Shown here one piece after another: positions 37,757 to 45,837 of a stretch of 64,000 nucleotides of DNA. Below the pieces are notes generated by a model. That model made no database searches. It was not told the DNA's origin and saw only the letters and a program-made list of their open reading frames with translations. The translations under genes and the position numbers were made by a program. The stretch is taken from NCBI GenBank assembly GCA_963840535.1, contig CAWIZJ010000066.1, forward strand, positions 234,766 to 298,765, given 5' to 3'. Origin of the DNA: VAZQ01 sp963840535 (GTDB lineage Bacteria > Pseudomonadota > Alphaproteobacteria > Rhizobiales > Xanthobacteraceae). Positions within the stretch are counted from its first letter, which is position 1. Every line of letters starts with the position of its first letter.

Positions 37757-38054
37757 TCAGGACCGGTGGGCACCGCTTCGCCGGCTGGAGATCAGCTTCA
37801 GCCAAGGCGTCGAATGGAAGGCACTCATCTAGCAAGTACATCATGGCCATTCCGCTCAGCGGCGACGCATCCTGCGCGGCCGGGCAGAGCATATCGTGCG
37901 GGCCGCCACCAAGAACACCCGTGAGCAGCGCCATGATTGCGAAGGTCGGCGCGGCCGCCAGGCATAGCCAGTCGGCGGCGCCGAGGGCGGCCGCGTTGCC
38001 ACCTTCAGAACGGATCGCGCCGCCAGTGCATCCGCCAGTATGAGCCTCGCTCAT
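37757..38054 (-). CDS. Small membrane protein of the DUF899 locus (one frameshift)
   Basis: About 98 residues from an ATG at 38054 (MSEAHTGGCTGGAIR). A hydrophobic core APTFAIMALLTGVLGGG is followed by LCPAAQDASPLSGMAMMYLL. The natural end appears after a one-base shift near 37832: MSAFHSTPWLKLISSRR and a TGA at 37757-37759. I recognise this as a conserved small membrane protein often found next to DUF899 genes; function unknown. The shift is probably a sequencing error, since both parts look intact. Confidence 0.65.
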
Positions 38055-38104
38055 GTTTTCTCCTGCGATAAGGCGCGACCAGGTGACGACACCTGCGACC
38101 TGGC

Positions 38105-38869
38105 TCAGCGCTTGTCGTACTCGTCGTGGCGGCGCCACCAGATGCCCGTCTCGTTGCGCCCCTTGGGGGCGCGGTCGAGCCACTGGTACATGCCCCAGAG
38201 GCCGTCCAGTCCGCGCGCATAGGTGGAATAGGCGTGGTAGACGACGCCGTCCTCGCGCATGAACGCGCTCATGCCCGGCCGATCGCGCGAGTACGTGGCC
38301 GCGTCGGTTCCGCATACGGCCGCGATCTGGGCGACGGGCCCCGGGACCGGCGTCGCGTCCATCGCGTTGCCGCCACGCCGGTAGTTGTATTCGACGACCC
38401 CCTCGCGCTGTTGCTCCTCGGTGAATGAGACGTTGAAGTCGAAGTTGAAGTCACTGCCGAGCGAGGACGCCCAGGGAAACGTCCACCCCATCCGCCGCTT
38501 GTACGCCTGCAGCTTCGCGAGCGGCGCCCGTGACACCGCCGAAAGCGTGACGTCGTGGTTCGCCAGGTGGACGACGAAGCCGTCGAACCCGTCCGCGATC
38601 GCCGAGCAGGACGGACACCCCGCCGTGTAGTCGGGCCCGAACATGAAGTGGTAGACGAGGAGCTGCGAGCGCCCTCTGAAGAGGTCTGCCAGCGAGGCGC
38701 TCCCTTCATCGGTCTCGAATCGGTACTCCTTGTCGACCCGGACCCACGGCAGCTCCTGACGTCGCCGCGCCAGCTCGTCGCTGCGCCGCGTGAGCTCCTT
38801 CTCCGCCTCGAACAGCTCGAGCCGCGCTGCGAGCCACTCGTTACGTGTCCCGGTCATGTGCTTTGTCAT
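38105..38869 (-). CDS. DUF899 (thioredoxin-like) family protein
   Basis: A 254-residue soluble protein starting after AGGAGAG at 38869. It has the DUF899 features: an amphipathic amino-terminal helix (LFEAEKELTRRSDELARRR), LPWVRVDKEYRF, YHFMFGPDYTAGCPSCSAIADGFDG with a CPSC pair, and the carboxy-terminal TGIWWRRHDEYD. The fold is related to thioredoxin/peroxiredoxin, so a redox role is plausible but unproven. It is divergent from an HTH gene, with 128 bases between, suggesting that the HTH protein regulates it. Confidence 0.85.
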   Translation of the reverse strand: MTKHMTGTRNEWLAARLELFEAEKELTRRSDELARRRQELPWVRVDKEYRFETDEGSASLADLFRGRSQLLVYHFMFGPDYTAGCPSCSAIADGFDGFVVHLANHDVTLSAVSRAPLAKLQAYKRRMGWTFPWASSLGSDFNFDFNVSFTEEQQREGVVEYNYRRGGNAMDATPVPGPVAQIAAVCGTDAATYSRDRPGMSAFMREDGVVYHAYSTYARGLDGLWGMYQWLDRAPKGRNETGIWWRRHDEYDKR

Positions 38870-38997
38870 CGCTCATCTCTCCTTTGGATGCACTTCGTCG
38901 TTCGTTCCGTTCTCGATGCGACGTGCTGGTCGGTGGTCGTGTGATAGATTAGGACCGGGCATCGAACGGCGGGAGTGACAAGTGTGGCGGGATTCCG

Positions 38998-40218
38998 ATG
39001 GACTCGCTGATCACGGCTGCGGCGCGTGCACTCGCAACGGGTGATCCCCTCGGCGCACTCAAGCGGGTCGCCCTGCGCAACGACGCGCCTGCCCTTGCGC
39101 TTCGAGGCATCGCGATGGCGCAGCTCGGCGATCTCGTTCGAGCGAAGGCTCTCCTGCGAAGCGCGGCGCGCGCCTTCGGGCCGAAGGAGGCGGTGGCCCG
39201 CGCGAGGTGCGTCGTCGCCGAGGCCGAGATCGCACTCGTCTCGCGCGACCTGGGCTGGCCCTCGAAGGCGCTCGACGCAGCGCGGGCGACGCTCGAAGCG
39301 CACGGCGACCGCGTAAATGCCGCGCATGCGCGAACGCTCGAGGTCCGACGCCTGCTCCTGATCGGCCGCCTGGACGAGGCCGAGCGTACGCTCGCCGATC
39401 TCGATCCCGCGCCCTTCCCGCCCGCGTTGAAAGCCGCCCATGAGCTGGTCGTTGCGGGGATCGCGATGCGACGCCTTCGGACGAAGACGGCGCGCGTGGC
39501 GCTCGCTCGGGCCGAGCGCGCCGCGCGCGCCGCAGATATCCCTGCGCTGACGGCGGAGGTCGAAAGCGCATCCCTCGTCCTGCACACGCCCGCGGCGCGC
39601 CTGATTGCGCGTGGCGACGAGCGACTCCTCCTGCTCGAGGATGTCGAAGCGCTACTGGCGTCGAAGGCGCTCGTCGTGGACGCGTGCCGTCACGTCGTGC
39701 GTGACGCGCGCACGGTGGTCTCGCTCGCAAGGCGTCCGGTGTTGTTCGCGCTCGCACGCGCGCTGGGCGAGGCGTGGCCCGCAGACGTGCCGAGGGGTAC
39801 TCTCGTCACGCGGGCATTCCGAGCAAAACACGCCGATGAATCGCATCGCGCACGGTTGCGAGTGGAGATCGGGCGGCTTCGCACGGCGCTTCGGACGCTG
39901 GCCAGCGTGAGCGCGACGAAGCGAGGGTTTGCGCTGGTGGCGCTCCGCGCACGCGAGATCGTCGTGCTGGCGCGGCCCGTCGAAGAGGAGCATGCGGCGG
40001 TGCTGGCCTTCCTCGCCGACGGTGAATCGTGGTCGAGCTCCGCCCTGGCGCTTGCGCTGGGGGCCAGCCAGCGGACCGTGCAGCGGGCACTCGACTCGCT
40101 TGCGGCAGCAGGCAAGGTGCAGTCGTTCGGTCGCGGGCGCGCGCGTCGTTGGATGACCCGGCCCGTGCCGGGATTCACGACAACCTTGTTACTCCCCGGT
40201 CCACTACCGAGTGGCTAG
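38998..40218 (+). CDS. Helix-turn-helix regulator with long helical amino-terminal region
   Basis: A 406-residue arginine- and alanine-rich protein. The first 330 residues are helical repeats with a TPR-like look (GALKRVALRNDAPALALRG, then ALRTLASVSATKRGF). The end carries a winged helix: SSALALALGASQRTVQRAL as the HTH and AAGKVQSFGRGRARRW as the wing. It is divergent from DUF899 and probably controls it; its ligand is unknown. The stop codon TAG at 40216-40218 lies inside the first base pairs of a CTAG-bounded palindrome. Base composition is even more GC-rich than the flanking core genes, which suggests transfer. Confidence 0.7.
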   Translation: MDSLITAAARALATGDPLGALKRVALRNDAPALALRGIAMAQLGDLVRAKALLRSAARAFGPKEAVARARCVVAEAEIALVSRDLGWPSKALDAARATLEAHGDRVNAAHARTLEVRRLLLIGRLDEAERTLADLDPAPFPPALKAAHELVVAGIAMRRLRTKTARVALARAERAARAADIPALTAEVESASLVLHTPAARLIARGDERLLLLEDVEALLASKALVVDACRHVVRDARTVVSLARRPVLFALARALGEAWPADVPRGTLVTRAFRAKHADESHRARLRVEIGRLRTALRTLASVSATKRGFALVALRAREIVVLARPVEEEHAAVLAFLADGESWSSSALALALGASQRTVQRALDSLAAAGKVQSFGRGRARRWMTRPVPGFTTTLLLPGPLPSG

Positions 40219-40290
40219 TGTCCCGCTTCCGACGTTCGCTTCACTTTGCAGCACGCTCGAGTGCGAACGTCGGAAGCAAAGGGACACTAG
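40215..40290. repeat. CTAG-bounded imperfect palindrome, copy 1 (76 bp)
   Basis: Starts CTAGTGTCCC and ends GGGACACTAG. The two arms pair over 24 positions with a three-base AAA bulge after the tenth pair on the right arm, and the loop is about 25 bases. It overlaps the stop of the HTH gene. The architecture matches copy 2 starting 14 bases downstream. Confidence 0.9.
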
Positions 40291-40303
40291 CAAGTCTATG
40301 GTG

Positions 40304-40381
40304 CTAGTGCGGTTTTGTCTTTGACGTTCCGATGACGGAACCGCCGCGAGACTGATCGGAACGTCAAAGACACCGCACTAG
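40304..40381. repeat. CTAG-bounded imperfect palindrome, copy 2 (78 bp)
   Basis: Starts CTAGTGCGGT and ends ACCGCACTAG. The arms pair over 27 positions with a TTT bulge after the tenth pair, this time on the left arm, and the loop is about 21 bases. The internal sequence differs from copy 1 except for CTAGTG ends and a shared GACGTTC. It ends ten bases before the next gene. Confidence 0.9.
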
Positions 40382-40390
40382 GATGGAAGC

Positions 40391-41078
40391 ATGAAACGAT
40401 CTGCAGCCGAAATCCTCCGTGAATATGGACCCTTTCCGGGGGTCGACCAGGTGAATGGTGTTACGTTTGACGGTGAGCACGTCTGGTTTGCTGCCGGAAA
40501 CACGCTGAACGCCTTCGATCCGGCGAGCGGGAAGGTGCTGCGCTCGATTGATGTCGCCGCGCACGCAGGAACGGCCTTCGACGGTCAGCACCTGTTTCAG
40601 ATCGCCGAGGATCGCATCCAGAAAATCGATCCGAAGACCGGCCGTGTGCTCGCCACGATCCCGGCGCCCGGCGGCGGCGGTGACTCGGGGCTCGCGTGGG
40701 CCGAAGGGACGCTCTGGGTGGGTCAGCATCGGGGCCGGAAGATCCACCAGGTCGATCCCCAAACAGGGGCGATTCTTCGCACCATCGAGTCCAACCGCGT
40801 CGTCACCGGGGTCACCTGGGTCGAGGGCGAGCTCTGGCACGGCACCTGGGAAGGTGAGGAGAGCGATTTGAGGCGAGTCGATCCTCGATCCGGAAAGGTC
40901 CTGGAAAGGCTCGAGATGCCGCCCGGAGTGGGCGTGTCGGGGCTCGAGTTCCGATGGACGCGATCAGTTCTTCTGCGGAGGCGGAAGCAGCGGCAAGGTG
41001 AGAGCCGTCCGCCGACCCAGGCGAGGCTCCGCGGGCAGCAGCCACTCCGAGATCCCCGCCAACTCCACGAGCAAGTAG
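40391..41078 (+). CDS. Beta-propeller (glutamine-cyclotransferase-like) protein (one frameshift)
   Basis: About 229 residues of repeated propeller blades without signal peptide: VNGVTFDGEHVWFAAG, LNAFDPASGKVLRSID, GLAWAEGTLWVGQHRG, VTWVEGELWHGTWEG. Each blade has the G-x-LWVG or equivalent strand seen in quinoprotein-like and glutaminyl-cyclase-like propellers. Near 40950 the frame must shift by one base to keep GLESDGRDQFFCGGGSSG, leading to the TAG at 41076-41078. Such genes often lie beside DUF899/HTH pairs, but I know of no function. Confidence 0.7.
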
Positions 41079-41125
41079 TCGACGCGGCCCTCACGGGCGA
41101 GTTCGCCGAAGCCTTGCGCGAACAG
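40968..41125 (-). pseudogene. Possible remnant of a G3E/CobW-type GTPase
   Basis: The minus strand reads LFAQGFGELAREGRVDYLL then VELAGISEWLLPAEP before a stop at about 40967. This resembles the segment around LAREGRFDYLLIESTGISEPLPVA of CobW/G3E metallochaperone GTPases, but no Walker A part or other domain is visible, so only a fragment could remain. It overlaps the end of the propeller gene. The match is from memory of the motif and is weak. Confidence 0.25.
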
Positions 41126-41557
41126 TCAGGGCGACAAAGAGCGCTACCACCGAACGGCCGTGATGCAGGTGCAGGATCTTCGCGACACGCGCCAACGCTT
41201 GCGCTAGCGGCATTGCGGCGATCGTCAATCCCCTTCGAGGAGCGATCCGGTGACGTCTGCAGGCTCGACGTGGTCGGCGGCAGCAGTCTGTCCGGACAGC
41301 CCGGTCGAATCCCGAACGAATACGCGTTGGTCGAACGCGGCCGTTCGCAAGCCCCCTGCCGCGGAGGGAGCGCCAAAGTCTCTGGGGCGTGACAGACTGG
41401 GCGCGGGCGGGTCAACTGGCCGGCATGCAGGAAAGCGATCCGGCGTCGCTGTTGCCGCCCCCGCGACTCACGCTATCGTGCGGCAAATCTAAACGCTGGT
41501 GGAACAGCAAGGCTGCAATGCGCACCTGGTGTATTGGCACGCTTCACAGGTGCACAG
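41126..41557. other. Gap without recognisable gene
   Basis: About 430 bases between the propeller/GTPase remnant and the DUF6429 gene. Frames here are short and do not resemble known proteins; no tandem repeat, tRNA or strong hairpin was seen. Confidence 0.5.
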
Positions 41558-41787
41558 ATGGCAATCGATACCAACCGCATCGATGACTGCGTGCTCGCGC
41601 TCTTGCTGTTTGGTCGTCACGACGGTCAGCGCGTTTGGAAGTCGTTCGACGGGCTGCGATGGGACGATTGCACGAGAAAGGCCTGATCTCCGACCCGGTG
41701 GGGCGCGCTAAATCCGTTGTCTTGACAGACGAAGGGCTGGACAAGGCCGAGCGGCTGTTTCGCGACCTGTTCGTGACAAACCTGTAG
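41558..41787 (+). CDS. DUF6429-like small protein (one frameshift)
   Basis: Too short and broken to show as a long open frame. From the ATG at 41558 it reads AIDTNRIDDCVLALLLFGRHDGQRVWKSFD. After a one-base deletion near 41651 it continues MGRLHEKGLISDPVGRAKS and VVLTDEGLDKAERLFRDLF, ending TAG at 41785-41787. This is the pattern of the DUF6429 family, about 76 residues, common in rhizobia. Function unknown. The next gene starts 75 bases later. Confidence 0.65.
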
Positions 41788-41862
41788 GCAAAGCAGCGGC
41801 CATGGACTTGCGCTGAGTGCCAGCTCGCATCACAGTAAATCGTAAACCCGATTGGCCCAAGG

Positions 41863-43683
41863 ATGGTCAAGCGACCTGTTACGGAACAGACGATCAGGGC
41901 GCTGGCTACGCCTGAATCCCTCGCGCGCGGCCGAAGCTACTTTGACGACGGAGCCGTTTCCGATCTCATTCGGCGTGGCGACCGATTGACGGCGGAAGTC
42001 GAAGGCAGCGAGTTCGAGCCCTATCAGGTTTCCATCCGGCTGCATGATGGCGGGGTTGCTGAAGCACAGTGCAGCTGCCCCTATGACTGGGGCGGATATT
42101 GCAAGCACATCGTGGCGGTCCTGCTGAAATTCGCCGACGAAACGACGCGCATCATCGAACGCAAACCAGTCGCCGAGCTGCTCCGCGGGCTGGATCAGGC
42201 CCGGTTGATCGAGCTGTTGGAGAAACGAGCGGAGAGCGACTTGCAGCTTGCGGCATGGATCGAGGCGGAGCTCACAACGAGGGTCGACGCGTCGTCATCG
42301 CGCGACAAGGAAGCCGCTCGGCGACGGACCCCTGTCGATCCGGAGCCGGTACGTGAACATGCCCGCAATCTGCTTGCCAAGCGCCAGCGCCGCGGGCGCT
42401 ATTGGGACGGCTATCGGCCGTCCGGCGACTTGGAGGAACTGCAGCGGCTGGTCGAAAAGGCCGTGCCGTTTCTCGAGGTCGCAGATGGCGGCAACGCGCT
42501 CAGAATCCTCCAGCCGATCGCGGAAGCATTCGTCGACGATTGGCTGGAGCATTCGTTGGGCTCCGACGAACATTTGTATGAGCTCTTCGCCGATCTGGGC
42601 CGCCTCATGGCGGAGGCAGTGCTCATGAGCGACCTTTCCACAGACCAGCGCGCTACCTTGGCGGAAACACTGGAGGGCTGGCAGAGCCGCCTTGAGGAAT
42701 ACGGCGTGGATGAAGGCTTTCACGTCGCAATTCGGGCGCTCGAAACGGGCTGGGACGATCCGGCATTGGCGGCAGTCATGGCCGGCACGGGCAAGACTTG
42801 GCCGCCGTCGGGCCCTGGCGATTGGCTCGATGATCAGCTGACGACGGTACGGCTGCGTGTTCTCGACGCATGCGGTAGGACACAAGAATACTTGAACCTC
42901 GCCCATGCGGCGCGCGCTCACACCAACTATGCGGTAATGCTGGTCAAGCTCGAGCGCATACCGGAGGCCATTGCCTACGCCCGCAAGTCGTTCAAGAAGT
43001 CCGATGAGGTGCTGGCGCTTGCCACTGCGCTGCGAGAGGCAGCGGCACATGATGACGCCTTGAAGATCGCCGAGGTTGGCCTTGGGCTTAGCGGTGATGG
43101 GGACGATGAAACGGGTGGTTCGGTCATTCCGCTGGCGTATTGGTTGCGCGACTACGCGGGCGGTATTGGCAAATCGGCGCTGGCGCTGAAGGCCGCGAGA
43201 ACCGCGTTCGACCATTCGCTGTCGCTTGAGGATTTTGACGCCGTCAAGCTATGGGCCGGCAACTCGTGGGGCGCGATCCGCGAGGATTTGCTGGCGCATC
43301 TCGCCCACGCTCCTCATGCCTACGACAGGACTCGCATCTACCTGTCCGAAGGCTTGATCGATGACGCCGTTCGCTCGGTCGGCGATCGGTTCGGTTATGG
43401 CGCCCACGACGAAACGCTGATGCGTCTCGCCGCAGCTGCGCACACGAGCCATCCCGACTGGGTGATCCTTCTTGCGATGGGTCAGGCAGCCAGCATCATG
43501 GACGCCAACAGAGCCGGCCACTATGAGCTGGCGGCGCAATGGCTCGAGAAGGCGGCACTCGCTTACGAGGCATTGGGGAGAAAGGACGACTGGAGAGCCA
43601 GCCTGGATGACCTGATCGACCGGCACCGCCGCAAGTACAAGCTGCGACCGCTGCTGGAAGGATTGCGGAGAGCAAAGGACTAG
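41863..43683 (+). CDS. SWIM zinc-finger protein
   Basis: A 606-residue cytoplasmic protein. Near residues 65-85 it has the SWIM signature CxCx(n)CxH: AQCSCPYDWGGYCKHIVAV. SWIM domains bind DNA or protein partners in diverse contexts. The remaining 500 residues are helical, with TPR-like stretches such as VMLVKLERIPEAIAYARKSF and LVHAARA-type helices, and no enzymatic motif. Such proteins are often annotated only as SWIM zinc-finger family; no partner is encoded nearby. The gene is intact, unlike its neighbours. Confidence 0.85.
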   Translation: MVKRPVTEQTIRALATPESLARGRSYFDDGAVSDLIRRGDRLTAEVEGSEFEPYQVSIRLHDGGVAEAQCSCPYDWGGYCKHIVAVLLKFADETTRIIERKPVAELLRGLDQARLIELLEKRAESDLQLAAWIEAELTTRVDASSSRDKEAARRRTPVDPEPVREHARNLLAKRQRRGRYWDGYRPSGDLEELQRLVEKAVPFLEVADGGNALRILQPIAEAFVDDWLEHSLGSDEHLYELFADLGRLMAEAVLMSDLSTDQRATLAETLEGWQSRLEEYGVDEGFHVAIRALETGWDDPALAAVMAGTGKTWPPSGPGDWLDDQLTTVRLRVLDACGRTQEYLNLAHAARAHTNYAVMLVKLERIPEAIAYARKSFKKSDEVLALATALREAAAHDDALKIAEVGLGLSGDGDDETGGSVIPLAYWLRDYAGGIGKSALALKAARTAFDHSLSLEDFDAVKLWAGNSWGAIREDLLAHLAHAPHAYDRTRIYLSEGLIDDAVRSVGDRFGYGAHDETLMRLAAAAHTSHPDWVILLAMGQAASIMDANRAGHYELAAQWLEKAALAYEALGRKDDWRASLDDLIDRHRRKYKLRPLLEGLRRAKD

Positions 43684-44518
43684 CGCGAGCCCAAGTGCTT
43701 GTCGATCCGCCCGGATGCGCCTGACCCGGGTTGCGTTGCTGTCAACGTCGGGGCTGTCGATTTCACGCGGCCTCGAGGTCCCCGCCACTGCCACGCGCGC
43801 CCTGCCGACGTAGTGGGTGCGGGCATTTCCGCTTACCGGGGTGCAGCGGACAAGATATGCTCGCGGTGAGACTTTCTCAGGGTGACCCGTTTGTATGGTC
43901 CGGCCGTGCGTCGCAAGAGGTTTCCTCGATCCGGCGGATGCGGTCTTGCATCAATGTATCCGGTCTCTGATTGGAGCACGTTGTGGCTCCCGACCATCAT
44001 GGATATCAGCGCGCGTGCGATCTGATTAGCGGACAGGCCTCGACTGGGCCAAACGGGTCACCAGTGTTCGCATGCGCCGGGAGACCGAGCCGGCGACGGT
44101 CCCTGATCGCGCTAGGTTTTTCGGCTTTTTCTAGCTTGGTCCCCGGCCGAGCGCCGACCGAGCCACAAAGCCCAGCAATTGTGGGGGCCGCAGCAGCGTT
44201 CGGGGTCCCCGCCCTACCGGCCCCGGCCGTTAAGTCGCCATGTGACCGCCATGCTGGCTCATGGCGCCGCCCGGGTGGCGGTCGGGGGTCGGAAAGTTAA
44301 ACGATTTTACATTGGCTCGGCGATCGGGGGGGCGGCGACCTAGGGGATCAAAATTATAACTACTTTTGATCGCTCGGCGACCTTCGGGCGCCCGCGTTCG
44401 AGGCGCGGCGAGCGATCCGGGATTTTCCGGAATTGATTCTTTTGAATGCCCAGCGGCGAGGCGCGTGTCAATGCCGAGTTCTGCGAGGGAAAGAACGCGA
44501 GTCACACTTGAACTCGCG
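43684..44518. other. Intergenic region with a diverged repeat copy and a small hairpin
   Basis: No gene is supported across about 830 bases. It contains a 148-base segment at 43888-44035 related to 54047-54193, and a hairpin at 44346-44371 (GATCAAAA pairing with TTTTGATC). The rest has no recognisable coding pattern. Confidence 0.5.
43888..44035. repeat. Diverged repeat, copy A
   Basis: Shares with 54047-54193 the blocks TGTATGG-CCGGCCG-GCGT, GTCTTGC, TGTATCCGG, and a long block around CCATCATGGATATC and GCGCGCGT. The copies differ at many single positions but keep order and spacing within a few bases. Probably a dispersed, decaying repeat. Confidence 0.65.
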
Positions 44519-44779
44519 CTATCGCCCGATCCGCCGGTCGCGCTCCCGCGGGCTCTCCATCTTGACGCAGGAGTGTGCCCCGCTCGCCCCCCGTCGGGCA
44601 GACGCCGACCTTCGGGATCGCCGGCGCGCTGCTGTCGCTGATCGGCGCGCAGAACCCGCCGCTCGATCGGTAGCCGGAAGCGCAGCCCTTCCCGCTCGGG
44701 TTCGGGTGGCTTGGCCGTCTGCGTTCGAGGTCAGCAGCAGGAAGAGGAAGGCGGAAGCCGCGAGGGTGATCGTCATCAT
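44519..44779 (-). CDS. Small secreted cysteine-rich protein (two compensating frameshifts)
   Basis: Starts with a signal peptide, MMTITLAASAFLFLLLTSNADG, in one frame. The middle continues in the next frame with GKGCASGYRSSGGFCAPI and SDSSAPAIPKVGVCPTG, and the end returns to the first frame with SGAHSCVKMESPRE. This mosaic reproduces a small exported protein type known from Bradyrhizobium, with two or three C-P-S-G-like repeats, so two single-base errors are more likely than decay. Unknown function. It is divergent from the substrate-binding gene at 44860. Confidence 0.55.
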   Translation of the reverse strand: MMTITLAASAFLFLLLTSNADGQATRTRAGRAALPATDRAAGSARRSATAARRRSRRSASARRGASGAHSCVKMESPRERDRRIGR

Positions 44780-44859
44780 AGGTCGGATCGAAATCCCGCA
44801 GCGCAGCAGTACCGAGGTGTGCTATTCCTTTCGTTCGAAAGCACAGGAGGTACTGGGTA

Positions 44860-45837
44860 GTGAATCGGCGCGAGTTCAGCACGCTCGTCGGTGGCGCGGT
44901 TGGGGTGTGGCCTTTGGCGGCGCGCGCGCAGCAGCCAGCGATGCCAGTGATCGGGTTTTTGGGCTGGTCACCAGAGTGGTTTGATCCCTACGCAGCGGCG
45001 TTCAGGCAAGGGCTGAGCGAGACCGGCTATGTCGAGGGGAAGCGCGTGACCATTGAATACCGCTGGGCGCAAGGCGAATACAATCGGCTGCCGACGCTGG
45101 TGACCGATTTAATCCAACGCAAGGTGGATGTGATCGTTACAGGTGCCACTCCTGCGACACGTGCCGCGAAAGCCGCGACCACAACCGTTCCGATCGTCTT
45201 CGTGATTGGCGCCGATCCCGTCAAGGTTGGCGTTGTCGCCAGCCTCAATCGACCCGGCGGGAACGTTACCGGCGTGAGTTTCTTGGCCAATAGTCTGTTG
45301 GGTAAACAATTCGAGGTACTGCACGAGACGGTTCCCAAGGCAGCTTCGATCGGTTTCCTCGTGAATCCGATCAATCCGAATGCCGAGTCCGACACGAGAG
45401 ACGTGCAAGCAGCAGCGGATGCGCTTGGGCGAAAACTGTCTGTCGTTCAAGCCCGCACCGATGGCGACTTTGAGACAGCCTTCGCCACGCTCGTCCAAAA
45501 GGGAGTCGGCGCGCTCTGCGTTGACATCGATCCGTTCTTCCTCACCCGGCCACATCAACTCGTCGCGCTTGCGGCGCGCCATGCGCTGCCTGCGAGTTAC
45601 CCGTTGCGTGAATTCGCCACGGCCGGCGGCCTGATGAGCTACGGATCCAGTTTTGCCGATGCATATCGCCAAGCTGGCATCTATGCCGGCAAGATTCTCA
45701 ACGGAGCCAATCCCGCCGATCTGCCGGTCCAGCAGGCCGTGAAAGTTGAGTTGGTCATCAACCTCAAAATCGCAAAGACGCTTGGTCTCACCATTCCGCT
45801 TCCGCTGCTCGGCCGCGCCGATGAGGTGATCGAGTGA
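44860..45837 (+). CDS. ABC transporter substrate-binding protein (TrpX-like)
   Basis: A 325-residue periplasmic binding protein starting with GTG at 44860. The leader NRREFSTLVGGAVGVWPLAARAQQ is twin-arginine-like and very typical of the large family in Bradyrhizobium annotated as ABC transporter substrate-binding protein. Core signatures are MPVIGFLGWSPEWFDPY, TTVPIVFVIGADPVKVGVV and SLNRPGGNVTGVSFL. The ligand is unknown. No ATPase or permease is nearby. Its stop overlaps the start of a second family member by four bases. Confidence 0.88.
   Translation: MNRREFSTLVGGAVGVWPLAARAQQPAMPVIGFLGWSPEWFDPYAAAFRQGLSETGYVEGKRVTIEYRWAQGEYNRLPTLVTDLIQRKVDVIVTGATPATRAAKAATTTVPIVFVIGADPVKVGVVASLNRPGGNVTGVSFLANSLLGKQFEVLHETVPKAASIGFLVNPINPNAESDTRDVQAAADALGRKLSVVQARTDGDFETAFATLVQKGVGALCVDIDPFFLTRPHQLVALAARHALPASYPLREFATAGGLMSYGSSFADAYRQAGIYAGKILNGANPADLPVQQAVKVELVINLKIAKTLGLTIPLPLLGRADEVIE

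Noticed and set aside
41280..41330. T-arm-like GGTCGAATCCC
   Set aside because: No upstream acceptor or anticodon arm fits; not a tRNA.
44346..44371. GATCAAAA/TTTTGATC hairpin as a terminator
   Set aside because: The stem is only 8 bp, AT-rich and lacks a T-run after it; kept only as a note in the intergenic entry.
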